From a virus: a stretch of 64,000 nt of DNA. A model generated the notes under the pieces. That model did no database searches. It worked only from the letters and a program-made list of their open reading frames with translations, and was not told the DNA's origin. The translations under genes and the position numbers were made by a program. The stretch covers positions 30,592-94,591 of IMG/VR virus record IMGVR_UViG_3300008120_000012; one strand, written 5' to 3'. Below, piece by piece: positions 52,289 through 60,475 of the stretch; the stretch's first letter is position 1, and each line of letters starts with the position of its first letter.

Positions 52289-53056
52289 ATGATTATTCAA
52301 ATAATTGGTCTTCCTGGATCTGGAAAAACTACATTAGCAACAGCATTAAAGGAACGTATCAATGCTATTCATTTAAATGCTGATGAAGTTCGTGCAACAG
52401 TAAATAATGATTTAAGTTTTACTGTAGAAGATAGAATAGAGCAAGCAAGACGCATGGGTGAGATGGCTAGACTCATTGCAAGACAAAACGTTGCTCCAGT
52501 AATTGTTGATTTTGTTTGTCCAACTGAAGATACTAGAAATGCTTTTGGACATGCAGACGTAGTTGTATGGATGAACACTATTGGCTTTAGCAGATTTGAA
52601 GATACTAATAAAATGTGGGAGCCTCCTACATTTCATGATATAGAAATTGAGGGGCATATTGATTCTCAAAATCTTGAAAACAATGTAAAAAGAGTAATCT
52701 TAGAGGCTGGATTATTTGATTGGTCTGCACCAACTACCCTACAACTTGGTAGATATCAGCCATGGCATGAGGGGCACCAAGCACTTAAACAAGAAGCGCA
52801 CAAAAGAACATCGCAGGTGCTAGTTGGAGTTCGTAATACTTATGGAACTTCAGACAAGGACCCCTTGCCTTATAAGAAGGTTCAAGATTTAATTTACACA
52901 GATAATAATGATTACAATACTTTAATATTGCGACTACCAAACATTACCAATATTGTATATGGTCGTGATGTAGGATATAAGATTGAGCAGGTAGAACTAT
53001 CTCCTGATATTCAAGCAGTTTCAGCAACACAAAAAAGAAAAGAGATGGGTCTATGA
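52289..53056 (+). CDS. Kinase-nucleotidyltransferase fusion
   Basis: A 255-residue fusion. The N-terminal half has Walker A GLPGSGKTT (residues 7-15) and the layout of adenylylsulfate kinase (HLNADEVRATVNNDLSFTVE, RIEQARRMGEMARLIARQN, VDFVCP). The C-terminal half starts LQLGRYQPWHEGHQALKQEA, the (H/W)xGH motif of nucleotidylyltransferases, and ends in IVYGRDVGYKIEQVEL ... SATQKRKEM, resembling the ISxTxxR motif. Together they could phosphorylate and then activate a small molecule such as a cofactor or sugar. SD GGAGGTG. Confidence 0.75.
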   Translation: MIIQIIGLPGSGKTTLATALKERINAIHLNADEVRATVNNDLSFTVEDRIEQARRMGEMARLIARQNVAPVIVDFVCPTEDTRNAFGHADVVVWMNTIGFSRFEDTNKMWEPPTFHDIEIEGHIDSQNLENNVKRVILEAGLFDWSAPTTLQLGRYQPWHEGHQALKQEAHKRTSQVLVGVRNTYGTSDKDPLPYKKVQDLIYTDNNDYNTLILRLPNITNIVYGRDVGYKIEQVELSPDIQAVSATQKRKEMGL

Positions 53057-53352
53057 ATAAGATAAAATATATATGGACTATAGTAAAAGATAGATGGATA
53101 AAGCCATATGATGACATTATACTAAGATTTAATACAAAAGCAAAAAAGAATGATCCGTATGTTTGGAGAGTAATAGTTAATGGTCATGAAGATTTTGCTA
53201 CATCATTTGAAATACATGGATACGTCTACGATGTGCTCTCAGAAGAAAATGGAGTAACAAAATACAATGTTGGATGCAAGGGCAGAGTAAGATGGGATGG
53301 TAGTAAAGCCATTATTATAACAGCACCAAAGGCTCCAGAGGAAATGATATAG
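53053..53352 (+). CDS. Hypothetical protein
   Basis: A 99-residue basic beta-rich protein (PYVWRVIVNGHEDFATSFEIHGYVYDVLSEE). It overlaps the fusion gene by 4 bases and the next gene by one. No domain recognised. Confidence 0.6.
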   Translation: MNKIKYIWTIVKDRWIKPYDDIILRFNTKAKKNDPYVWRVIVNGHEDFATSFEIHGYVYDVLSEENGVTKYNVGCKGRVRWDGSKAIIITAPKAPEEMI

Positions 53353-53591
53353 TGTACACAGATGAAATGCGTAGGGCATTCCATTCGTTAGATGGGCTTG
53401 CTCCAAAAGGATTTAAGGTGGATCTAATAGATAATGACAACTTTTTAACTATTAGAATTGATGAAAAGTCTATCTTTAATTTATCACATGATGATAAGAT
53501 TGCTGCAGTTAGATACGTTGCAGTTTTAAAAGATGCCCTTGAACAAAATGGTGCAATTGTATTAGTTGTAAGAAAGCCATTAGAACAATGA
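53352..53591 (+). CDS. Hypothetical protein
   Basis: A 79-residue alpha/beta protein starting at GTG (RAFHSLDGLAPKGFKVDLID ... DDKIAAVRYVAVLKDALEQNGAIVLVVRKP). It overlaps the glycosyltransferase gene by 4 bases. No function assigned. Confidence 0.6.
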   Translation: MYTDEMRRAFHSLDGLAPKGFKVDLIDNDNFLTIRIDEKSIFNLSHDDKIAAVRYVAVLKDALEQNGAIVLVVRKPLEQ

Positions 53592-54499
53592 GCATTTTTA
53601 TTTCAGTAGCATCTTACAGAGATCCAGCATTAGAGGATACTTTAAAAAGTGCTGTTGAAAATGCTTCTGGTAAAGAGGCTATAAAATTTGGGATAGTGCA
53701 ACAGGATTTAGAAACAGTTGACCTATCTTTTATAAAACAATATTCATTAACTTTAATGCATCCAAGACATGCTAGAGGGGTTGGACTTGCAAGAAGTAAA
53801 GCAATGGATCTGTATACTGATGAAGACTATTATTTACAAGTAGACTCTCATACTATTTTTAGTAAAAACTGGGATTTAAAATGTATTGAACAGTTAACAT
53901 TATCACAACAAATTGCAAGAAATAAAAAAGTAATACTATCTTCTTTTCCTCCTCCATACTCTATAGAAAGAAATGGCTCACAGTTTATTCATTCTATTTC
54001 AACTGATGAATTGCCAGTTGAGCCAACCAAGCAAGTTCCTTGGTTAAGAGTAGACAATCAATGGGGAGCAAAAAGATTACCATTTGATGATTTATCATAT
54101 TCAAAACCAGAATTATCAACTACAGTTCTTGGCGGTTTTATATTTGCTACTGGCGATATAGTCAAAGAAGTACCATATGATGAAGAAATTAGTTTTTTTG
54201 GAGAAGAAATCTGTTTTGCAATGAGAGCATGGACAAGAGGCTGGGATATATATTCTCCGCCTATTCCAATTGTTTATCATTTTTATAAAAGAAACGGCTA
54301 TAAAAAAATATGGTCTGATGAGGTAAGAAGAGAAGTCAATTGGGATCAAATTCAAACAAAATCACAACAAAAACAAAAGAAAGTTTTATGTGGCATTGAA
54401 GATGGAATAATGGGTGCAGGAAATGTTAGATCTTTAGAAGAGTATCAGCAGTTAATAGGATATGATTTTAATAAAATATATAAAGATTTGACATTCTAG
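53588..54499 (+). CDS. Glycosyltransferase, GlcNAc-transferase-like (GT60 type)
   Basis: A 303-residue GT-A fold enzyme beginning FISVASYRDPALEDTLKSAV, the hallmark of UDP-GlcNAc polypeptide transferases. HARGVGLARSKAMDLYTDEDYYLQVDSHT contains the donor/metal-binding D-x-H replacement of D-x-D (about residues 86-90). It could glycosylate phage virion or host surface components and probably works with the SGNH and carbamoyltransferase genes. Confidence 0.8.
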   Translation: MSIFISVASYRDPALEDTLKSAVENASGKEAIKFGIVQQDLETVDLSFIKQYSLTLMHPRHARGVGLARSKAMDLYTDEDYYLQVDSHTIFSKNWDLKCIEQLTLSQQIARNKKVILSSFPPPYSIERNGSQFIHSISTDELPVEPTKQVPWLRVDNQWGAKRLPFDDLSYSKPELSTTVLGGFIFATGDIVKEVPYDEEISFFGEEICFAMRAWTRGWDIYSPPIPIVYHFYKRNGYKKIWSDEVRREVNWDQIQTKSQQKQKKVLCGIEDGIMGAGNVRSLEEYQQLIGYDFNKIYKDLTF

Positions 54500-54516
54500 T
54501 TTATCAATAGTACAAT
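54488..54516 (+). promoter_or_regulatory. Promoter TTGACA-N17-TACAAT
   Basis: TTGACA (54488-54493) and TACAAT (54511-54516), overlapping the glycosyltransferase stop. An SD (AGGAGGA) and an ATG at 54534 follow. Confidence 0.7.
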
Positions 54517-54533
54517 ATAAGTAGGAGGAATAA

Positions 54534-54905
54534 ATGGAAATTGCAATAGTGGTGCTATCTGTATTGTTGATTTTTTTTATGTACAGAACTTTTAAGTTAG
54601 CAAAACAGAATGTTGAAATGGCAGAGGCTGTTCTTTCTATTGCTGATCTAAATGATACTAATAATAATCTTATTAAAGAAGACTTTTTAAAATTTATTTC
54701 AGACTCACGAGATTGGGCTTTTGATTATATTGAGGAAGTTCAAAATGGATTAAGTAAATTTATTAAAGAAGTTGAGCCAGATATTGAGTATTATGATAAA
54801 TATGGAACGGCTGTTGAGGGAATGGTAAGTCCACATGATAAGGCTCTAAAAAAAATATCTGAAGAATTCAAAGAACTAAAGAAATTATTGCCGAAAGATA
54901 ACTAA
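54534..54905 (+). CDS. Membrane-anchored coiled-coil protein
   Basis: A 123-residue protein. An N-terminal transmembrane helix (IAIVVLSVLLIFFMYRTF) is followed by an acidic helical domain (SIADLNDTNNNLIKEDFLKF ... KISEEFKELKKLLPKD). It has its own strong promoter and SD. It could be an envelope or superinfection protein; unproven. Confidence 0.6.
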   Translation: MEIAIVVLSVLLIFFMYRTFKLAKQNVEMAEAVLSIADLNDTNNNLIKEDFLKFISDSRDWAFDYIEEVQNGLSKFIKEVEPDIEYYDKYGTAVEGMVSPHDKALKKISEEFKELKKLLPKDN

Positions 54906-54911
54906 AATAAT

Positions 54912-55922
54912 ATGAAATTTTATAATCAATCTCTATGCTTTGATGACATATTGTTAGTGCCTCAACATTCTAATGTTGTAAGCAGAAAACAGATAGACAT
55001 ATCAATGAGTGGTTTTGATTTTCCAATTGTTGCCTCCCCAATGGATACTGTTTGTGAAGCATACATGGCAGAATCAATAGCAAACGAGGGCGGTCTTGGA
55101 ATAATTCATCGCTATATGAACACATCTGAAAGACTAATATCATTTGAACATGCTGCTTCTAAAAATAGTGGCCGTGGCATTGGTATTGCACTTTCTTCCT
55201 TAGAATGTTTTGATACTGATTTTATTGATAGTGCTATTGAACTGGGCTGTTATTGGTTTTGTATAGATACAGCAAATGGACATAATGATGCAGCAATAAA
55301 AGCGGTGCAGCATCTTAGAATGTATTATCCAGGCATCCACATTATGGTTGGAAATGTATCAACTGTAGATGGATTTTCAATGTTGGCAGAAGTTGGAGCA
55401 GATGCCATTCGTGTGGGTATTGGTGGTGGTGCTACCTGTACTACAAGAATAGTTTCTGGACATGGCATGCCAACCCTGCAGTCTATTATTGATTGCTATG
55501 AGTATAAAAATAAAAATCATATGGACACACTAATAATTGCAGATGGTGGAATCAGAACTACTGGAGACATCGTAAAAGCCTTTGCAGCAGGTGCAGATAT
55601 GGTTATGCTGGGATCTATGCTGGCTGGCACAGACGAGGCTCCAGGAGCCGTTATTGAAGGATTTAAGGTATTCCGTGGCATGGCTAGTGAGGATGCTCAG
55701 GTAGATTGGAAAGGCCAATCTTCAGTAGTTGAGGGTATATCAACAAAAATAAAATATAAAGGGCCAGTTAAAAATATATTTGAAGAAATAAGAAATGGAA
55801 TTGGTAGTGGATGTTCTTATTCAGGAGTATCTAAACTATCAGAGTTGGCTGAGAATTCTGAATATACGATTGTATCAACATCGTCATTGCAAGAGTCTAA
55901 GCCACATGCTATACTAATATAG
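54912..55922 (+). CDS. IMP dehydrogenase / GMP reductase family enzyme
   Basis: A 336-residue TIM-barrel enzyme lacking CBS domains. [19 protein letters not shown] is the N-terminal family signature. [19 protein letters not shown] (about residues 169-187) contains the catalytic Cys, and [20 protein letters not shown] is the phosphate-binding loop. [17 protein letters not shown] is the C-terminal flap. The absence of CBS and the length around 340 residues resemble GMP reductase, but IMPDH is not excluded. It would shift purine nucleotide pools during infection. Confidence 0.85.
   Translation: MKFYNQSLCFDDILLVPQHSNVVSRKQIDISMSGFDFPIVASPMDTVCEAYMAESIANEGGLGIIHRYMNTSERLISFEHAASKNSGRGIGIALSSLECFDTDFIDSAIELGCYWFCIDTANGHNDAAIKAVQHLRMYYPGIHIMVGNVSTVDGFSMLAEVGADAIRVGIGGGATCTTRIVSGHGMPTLQSIIDCYEYKNKNHMDTLIIADGGIRTTGDIVKAFAAGADMVMLGSMLAGTDEAPGAVIEGFKVFRGMASEDAQVDWKGQSSVVEGISTKIKYKGPVKNIFEEIRNGIGSGCSYSGVSKLSELAENSEYTIVSTSSLQESKPHAILI
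55887..55915 (+). promoter_or_regulatory. Promoter TTGCAA-N17-TATACT with extended TG
   Basis: TTGCAA (55887-55892) and TGC-TATACT (55907-55915) in the end of the purine gene. The leader contains SD AGGAGGA before the ATG at 55951. Confidence 0.6.
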
Positions 55923-55950
55923 TCAAATCTATCCTATAGGAGGAAACGAA

Positions 55951-56214
55951 ATGGACAAGAAACTAAAGGCACTACTAGCATCATATGGACGTTCAGTTCT
56001 AGGTGCAGGTCTTGCGCTATACATGTCAGGAGTTACTGATCTAGGTACCCTTGCATATTCATTGGTAGCAGCGATTGCACCAGTGGCACTAAGAGCAATT
56101 AATCCAAACGATAAGGCTTTTGGCCGTATGCCAGCAGCATCACTCGTTGAAGATGCTCTAAAGAATGTTGAAGTCAAGAAGGCTCCAGCAAAGAAGGCTG
56201 CCAAGAAGGCATAG
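55951..56214 (+). CDS. Small membrane protein with Lys/Ala tail
   Basis: An 87-residue protein. Hydrophobic segments (SVLGAGLALYMSGVTDLGTLA and YSLVAAIAPVALRAI) span the membrane, then a basic tail (KKAPAKKAAKKA). Codons are more G+C-rich than those of neighbours; it has its own promoter, strong SD and terminator, suggesting high expression. A holin or envelope role is plausible. The gene is last on the plus strand. Confidence 0.6.
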   Translation: MDKKLKALLASYGRSVLGAGLALYMSGVTDLGTLAYSLVAAIAPVALRAINPNDKAFGRMPAASLVEDALKNVEVKKAPAKKAAKKA

Positions 56215-56229
56215 TCTTAATATAAGAAG

Positions 56230-56257
56230 GCCAGCCTGAAATATGGCTGGCTTTTTT
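56230..56257. terminator. Bidirectional terminator between convergent genes
   Basis: GCCAGCC and GGCTGGC (7 bp, loop TGAAATAT) are followed on the plus strand by TTTTTT and on the minus strand by CTTCTTAT. It separates the plus and minus gene blocks; the T-run overlaps the last minus-strand stop. Confidence 0.87.
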
Positions 56258-57290
56258 ATTGTTCAAATAAGTCTAAATATTTTTGTTTTAAAATATCAGT
56301 AGAAAAATTATTAAATCCTATTTCAAATGCTTTTTGCTTTATGTCAGTCTTATCGTTTATGTCCATATATTCATCAATTTTATTTGCTAATTGAACTTCA
56401 TTTGCACCATAAACATCAATTTTAGTTCTAGTTTGTAGTTCGTCAATCTTGTTTGAATCTACTAGCCATTCTTTTGGAAGTATATTATTGTTGGGTGATA
56501 TATCAGTCATAAAGACTGGAATACCGCTCATCAAGGCTTCATTCATAGGTAGGCATAGCCCAGCATATCTGCGTGGAAGGATCAAAGCGTCAAATCCTGA
56601 ATATAAATCTTGATTGTTTATTACATTATTAATTTCAAGTTTAAGTCTACCAAAACCAAATTTAACTGGCAGTTCTGTTTGACTTTTTATAACTACTTGA
56701 TATTCTCCAATAGAATGTTTTAGCATATCTAGTACAGTATTGGTACCATTTCTATCTTTTACCGCAGCCTTTCCACCAATATGTAACACACGACGATGAT
56801 CTCTGCTTATATTTATTTGTTTTGCTTCTTCAAATAATTTAGGATCAGTTGGTGGAGGTAGATGAACTACTTTAGTTTTATCTCCAAACTTATTTAATAC
56901 TTCTTCAAAGTTCCAAAGGCTAGGTGCTAATAATACATCTGGAAGAGGCAAACTAGGATTGACTAAATGATCTAAAAATTCATAATTATATTGTAAAATA
57001 GTTTTAACTTTTTTACGTTTTGCTAAAGTAACAAAATTGGGATTATAAAATATCTCACAACTTATAACAACGTCAAGCCCGTCAAGAAATTTTACAACTT
57101 CTTCATTGCTTGCAAACCCTTCTGTTGTTATACACTCATAATCTTTATACCAGTCTGCGTTTTGTTTATTTCTATTAAAAAAATAAGAATTAATAAGCAA
57201 AATCTTTTTTGGATTAAGCATTTTAACAAGTTCTTTTGTTTGATTGCCTAACCCAGTATTATCTGATCTTGCTACTATTCCTATGTTCAA
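56256..57290 (-). CDS. Glycosyltransferase (GT4-like)
   Basis: A 344-residue GT-B fold protein. It starts L/M-NIGIVARSDNTGLGNQTKE, a nucleotide-sugar transferase N-terminus. TILQYNYEFLDHL and LLAPSLWNFEEVLNKFG follow, and the donor domain contains VVHLPPPTD, VLHIGGKAAVKDRNG and DALILPRRYAGLCLPMNEALMSGIP (E-x7-E-like). The start is taken as TTG at 57290, overlapping the previous stop (TTGA); an in-frame GTG 9 bases upstream (57299) is less likely. It is part of a three-gene surface-sugar cluster. Confidence 0.75.
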   Translation of the reverse strand: MNIGIVARSDNTGLGNQTKELVKMLNPKKILLINSYFFNRNKQNADWYKDYECITTEGFASNEEVVKFLDGLDVVISCEIFYNPNFVTLAKRKKVKTILQYNYEFLDHLVNPSLPLPDVLLAPSLWNFEEVLNKFGDKTKVVHLPPPTDPKLFEEAKQINISRDHRRVLHIGGKAAVKDRNGTNTVLDMLKHSIGEYQVVIKSQTELPVKFGFGRLKLEINNVINNQDLYSGFDALILPRRYAGLCLPMNEALMSGIPVFMTDISPNNNILPKEWLVDSNKIDELQTRTKIDVYGANEVQLANKIDEYMDINDKTDIKQKAFEIGFNNFSTDILKQKYLDLFEQ

Positions 57291-57940
57291 TACAACCACG
57301 CCCAAACCATACCACCACGTTCCCAACTACCCATAGTTCTAACGTGATGTGTTTCAGAAAGTTTTTGTACAACATCTCCTAATTGATTTCCAGACCGAAT
57401 GTCAAACTCCATAGTAATATATGCACACTTATTTAAATTATCTTTTGATGCAGCAAGAATAATATCTGCCTCACTTCCTTCAACATCAATCTTTAAAACA
57501 TTTACCTTTTCAATGTGATATAAATCAAATAGATTGTCCAATGTCATAACTTCAATTTCAGAACCAAATGTTCCATCATCTTTAATGCTTGATCCACCAC
57601 CACTATCATGGATAACGGCGGTACCTTTAAAATTACTAATGCCATATGGAATTGAAGTAATAAGGTTATCCAATCCACTCAATGTAATATTTTTTTTCAT
57701 TGCTTCTAAATTGTGTGGCTCTGGCTCTACTGCATATACTTTAGATCCATGATTGGCTGCTAATAAGGTAAATGCTCCTATATTTGCTCCAATATCCACT
57801 GTTACTCCATCAACTGCAAATCTTCCAGCATTAACTTCATAAACATTTTCTTCAAAAATTTCTTTAACAACAATCTCATCAGTTGGATAGTTTTCTCTTA
57901 AATCAAACTTTATCTCTGTGCCTTCAATTTCTTTAATCAT
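57287..57940 (-). CDS. FkbM-type methyltransferase
   Basis: A 217-residue SAM-dependent methyltransferase. TVDIGANIGAFTLLAANHGS is motif I, VYAVEPEPHNLEAMKKNI motif II, VLKIDVEGSEADII the FkbM signature. FkbM enzymes O-methylate sugars or other small molecules. The ATG at 57940 overlaps the previous stop (ATGA), so it is preferred to the more upstream ATG. It is encoded between two glycosyltransferases, indicating glycan methylation. Confidence 0.85.
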   Translation of the reverse strand: MIKEIEGTEIKFDLRENYPTDEIVVKEIFEENVYEVNAGRFAVDGVTVDIGANIGAFTLLAANHGSKVYAVEPEPHNLEAMKKNITLSGLDNLITSIPYGISNFKGTAVIHDSGGGSSIKDDGTFGSEIEVMTLDNLFDLYHIEKVNVLKIDVEGSEADIILAASKDNLNKCAYITMEFDIRSGNQLGDVVQKLSETHHVRTMGSWERGGMVWAWLY

Positions 57941-58878
57941 ATGCCTAACTCCTTCAATATTTGCTGCCATCTATGTTTATATGTATAGTTATTCTTCACT
58001 AACTCATGACCAGCAATCCTTATTTTTTCTCTTTCATCTTCATGTTCTAAGTAATAATTAATTAATTCTTTTAATTGATCAAAATTACCGTACTCATAAA
58101 AGACTAAATGTTTTTTATCTTCAAACTCTTCTTCCATACCTTTTACATAAGGGTGAATGATAAAGCCACCACGACCCATTGTTTCATAAACTCTATCTGA
58201 CCAATAATATGGGTATTTATAGTCAATACAAAGCGTATCACCAACAACTACCTTTGTGTTCCAATATAACCTATTTAATTCTTTACCTCTAATATTTTTA
58301 ATACCACCCTGACCATAATGCTCAAACCAGTTTCCGTAAGTTCTTTCAAGCCAGGATATCAACTGCTCCCTATACTTCCATTCTGGATGATACTTTCTGC
58401 TTCCAACAAATACTACATTTTTTTGAGGTTTAGACACACGATATTGACAGTCAGCATCATAAACTCCTGCTGGAATATAATGACCTTTTACATTAGTTTC
58501 TTTATTAAACCATTCTGCCATTTGTTTATCAACGGTAAAAAAATGTTCAATATCTTTATATACTGGAACGGACTCAAGATCTTTTTGTCTTTGTAAACCA
58601 AACCAAAGATCTAAATGGTATGTCATTGTAGGGATTTTGTTTTCTTTTAATTGTTTTAAAACTTGTGACATGGTAACTCTTCCAGGTGTTTTCCAACTAT
58701 GTGTATGTACCCAAACAAACAAATCGCTTCTTGAAGCCTTCTCGTATATGTCTTCTGATCTTGCTTCTGTTTCCTGTAAACGAATTACTGTATGCCCAAG
58801 GGATTCTAAAGACAGGGCATGATGCGTCTCAGTTGTATAGTCAACACGAAAGTTGCCTAAAAATACTATTTTTGCCAT
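57937..58878 (-). CDS. Glycosyltransferase (CgeB-like GT4)
   Basis: A 313-residue protein starting AKIVFLGNFRVDYTTETHH. The middle YIPAGVYDADCQYRVSKPQKN and VVFVGSRKYHPEWKYREQL separate the two Rossmann domains. The C-terminal WSDRVYETMGRGGFIIHP is the donor-binding signature of CgeB/GT4 proteins. It is the first gene of the convergent sugar cluster. It is transcribed from a leaderless promoter between itself and the tRNA. Confidence 0.75.
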   Translation of the reverse strand: MAKIVFLGNFRVDYTTETHHALSLESLGHTVIRLQETEARSEDIYEKASRSDLFVWVHTHSWKTPGRVTMSQVLKQLKENKIPTMTYHLDLWFGLQRQKDLESVPVYKDIEHFFTVDKQMAEWFNKETNVKGHYIPAGVYDADCQYRVSKPQKNVVFVGSRKYHPEWKYREQLISWLERTYGNWFEHYGQGGIKNIRGKELNRLYWNTKVVVGDTLCIDYKYPYYWSDRVYETMGRGGFIIHPYVKGMEEEFEDKKHLVFYEYGNFDQLKELINYYLEHEDEREKIRIAGHELVKNNYTYKHRWQQILKELGI

Positions 58879-58885
58879 TTTAATT

Positions 58886-58894
58886 AGTATATCA
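58886..58894 (-). promoter_or_regulatory. Extended -10 promoter (TGATATACT), leaderless
   Basis: On the minus strand TGATATACT ends exactly 7 bases before the ATG at 58878, with no SD. Confidence 0.6.
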
Positions 58895-58898
58895 TACG

Positions 58899-58972
58899 TG
58901 CAACAGGTAGGACTTGAACCTACGATAACCGAATTATGAGTTCGGGGCCTTAACCGACTTGGCTACTGTTGC
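58899..58972 (-). tRNA. tRNA with CAU anticodon (Met or Ile2)
   Basis: The minus strand folds as a complete tRNA of 74 bases: acceptor GCAACAG/CTGTTGC, D arm GCC/GGC, anticodon arm CCGAA-CTCATAA-TTCGG with anticodon CAT, short variable loop TTATC, T arm GTAGG/CCTAC with TTCAAGT loop. All stems pair perfectly. CCA is not encoded. It could be elongator Met or lysidine-modified Ile. Its 5' end overlaps the stop of the upstream cupin gene by 10 bases. Confidence 0.93.
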
Positions 58973-59487
58973 TTGTTAAACATTATAGAAATACCTGCTC
59001 TAGGTGTGATAGATTTAACTTCATGGGTAGTATTTGCAGGTACAAAAATAATATCTCCGTTTTCTAATCTAAATACCTGCTCTTCCATACCAACCTGAAC
59101 ATGCCAATCAACTGCCCCTTCGCACTGTAAATAAAATACTTCATAACTATCTTCATGTCTTCCAACAGTAGGTTCCATCGTAGTAAAACTTATCATGCCA
59201 AAAGCAGTTTTAAACTCAGAATCTAAAAATGATCCTAAGATTGTTAATACATCTTTTAAACCTTTATGATGTAAATGAGCATTGTCTAACATTATTGTGT
59301 ATGGACTCCAAAAATGTGCTTGTCCAACAGTTTTATGTAAATTATCTCTTACCGCAGCATCATCTTGATGCATAGCAAAATCTAAATGATTGATAAAATT
59401 AGACCAGTTAGAAGTGTTTGGAAAAATACCTTTAAACAAAATTGGAGTTTTGTTTATTTTTGCTAACTGTATTGTCTCACGATTCAT
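58963..59487 (-). CDS. Cupin/JmjC-like protein
   Basis: A 174-residue double-stranded beta-helix protein. VGRHEDSYEVFYLQCEGAVDW contains H-x-D/E-type metal ligands and LENGDIIFVPANTTHEV the distal His, as in JmjC-like cupins and 2-oxoglutarate oxygenases. The ATG at 59487 is chosen because it lies 6 bases behind the -10 box; the ATG at 59493 would abut it. Its last bases form part of the tRNA acceptor stem. Substrate unknown. Confidence 0.7.
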   Translation of the reverse strand: MNRETIQLAKINKTPILFKGIFPNTSNWSNFINHLDFAMHQDDAAVRDNLHKTVGQAHFWSPYTIMLDNAHLHHKGLKDVLTILGSFLDSEFKTAFGMISFTTMEPTVGRHEDSYEVFYLQCEGAVDWHVQVGMEEQVFRLENGDIIFVPANTTHEVKSITPRAGISIMFNKQQ

Positions 59488-59493
59488 ATTCAT

Positions 59494-59502
59494 ATTGTAC
59501 TA
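59494..59502 (-). promoter_or_regulatory. -10 box (TAGTACAAT), leaderless
   Basis: TACAAT ends 6 bases before the second ATG (59487). No convincing -35 or SD. Confidence 0.45.
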
Positions 59503-59766
59503 TGATTTTGTTTTAGGTTTAGGCATTCTTTCTTTTATTAATACCTCAACAAAATCCACCCCTTCAATATAAGCCAACGCATCATCTTTAGCCCATAAAA
59601 GATTACCCTCTTTATCAAAAGAACTGCCCCTATATTCAAGATATTCTTTTTTGTGGTCATTGATTAATTGTAGCAATTGTTTTCTTTCAAAAGCAACTGC
59701 CTTTGCACATCCAGCGCATGGACATGCCCAATCCCCACGACTAGGTGTTTGATTTGGATCAGCCAT
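59500..59766 (-). CDS. Small zinc-binding hypothetical protein
   Basis: An 88-residue protein. WACPCAGCAKAVAFERKQLLQLINDHKKEY has three close Cys followed by a helix with His, which may coordinate zinc. The C-terminus is acidic then basic. It overlaps the next upstream gene's stop by 8 bases (ATGGCTGA). Function unknown. Confidence 0.6.
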   Translation of the reverse strand: MADPNQTPSRGDWACPCAGCAKAVAFERKQLLQLINDHKKEYLEYRGSSFDKEGNLLWAKDDALAYIEGVDFVEVLIKERMPKPKTKS

Positions 59767-59872
59767 TGTGCTCTTTCATGTGTCTATTTAATGTGTCATG
59801 ACCAAAAATACCCCAACGCAATTCTATCTCTTTTTGACATACATCGCAAATAACTACACGATTACTCGCCAC
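59759..59872 (-). CDS. C2H2-type zinc-finger micro-protein
   Basis: A 37-residue protein starting at GTG. CDVC followed by HDTLNRHMKEH gives a C-x2-C ... H-x3-H zinc finger. It overlaps the neighbouring small genes at both ends (stop inside the next ATG; start inside the upstream micro-gene). Such overlap and the intact ligands support it despite its length. Probably nucleic acid binding. Confidence 0.55.
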   Translation of the reverse strand: MASNRVVICDVCQKEIELRWGIFGHDTLNRHMKEHNG

Positions 59873-59957
59873 TTTGATCAACCCCATACGTCATTTGAAT
59901 ATAGCATACAAACCAACCGCAAATAAAAGCGGGGATAAGCCATAAAGCATGAATCAT
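59862..59957 (-). CDS. Single-pass membrane micro-protein
   Basis: A 31-residue protein, mostly one hydrophobic helix (IHALWLIPAFICGWFVCYIQM). It has an SD (AAGGGAG) and its ATG overlaps the previous stop (ATGA), so expression is likely. Function unknown. Confidence 0.5.
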   Translation of the reverse strand: MIHALWLIPAFICGWFVCYIQMTYGVDQSGE

Positions 59958-60439
59958 TTTGTTCTCCCTTCATGAGTTACCCAATAATATTTACATGTAG
60001 AGCAACATGGTTGGTTATATATACTATGTTTTGCATAACCAAAATGTGCATAATATATTGGATCTTTGTCAAATAAACTTGCTTTATGTGTTGTTACTAC
60101 ACGCATTAATTTTGTTTTATCATACCAAAATGATGGTGCATTATTACCCCAATCATCCCAGCATTGATCTTTTAGTCTATTAAGATTTGCTTCATTGTTT
60201 TCTGTACGAATGCCACGTTTACGAGCCTCATGAATCATGGCTTGCACATAACTCCACAAACCACGCTCAAAACCTTTCCACATAAGCACAGCAGGATGAT
60301 TACGCCATCCACCAGTAGGCGACTTACCAGATAAAACATTAAGGATTTGATAGCATTCAAGTATCTGCTTATTTAATCTTTTGCTGTCAAGCATACTAGC
60401 AGTAACCACAGCATTTGATGATGGTAAAAAAGTTTGCAT
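59954..60439 (-). CDS. Pyrimidine-dimer DNA glycosylase-like protein
   Basis: A 161-residue protein beginning MQTFLPSSNAVVTASMLDSK, with RLNKQILECYQIL and GGWRNHPAVLMWKGFERGLW, the signature of the endonuclease V-like pyrimidine-dimer glycosylase family found in actinobacteria. It probably excises UV-induced dimers or binds damaged DNA, useful for a surface-water phage. A C-terminal CCSTCKYYW is an added Cys group. Confidence 0.78.
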   Translation of the reverse strand: MQTFLPSSNAVVTASMLDSKRLNKQILECYQILNVLSGKSPTGGWRNHPAVLMWKGFERGLWSYVQAMIHEARKRGIRTENNEANLNRLKDQCWDDWGNNAPSFWYDKTKLMRVVTTHKASLFDKDPIYYAHFGYAKHSIYNQPCCSTCKYYWVTHEGRTK

Positions 60440-60475
60440 ATAACCAGTATATCAATGCATGATTAAGATGTCAAG

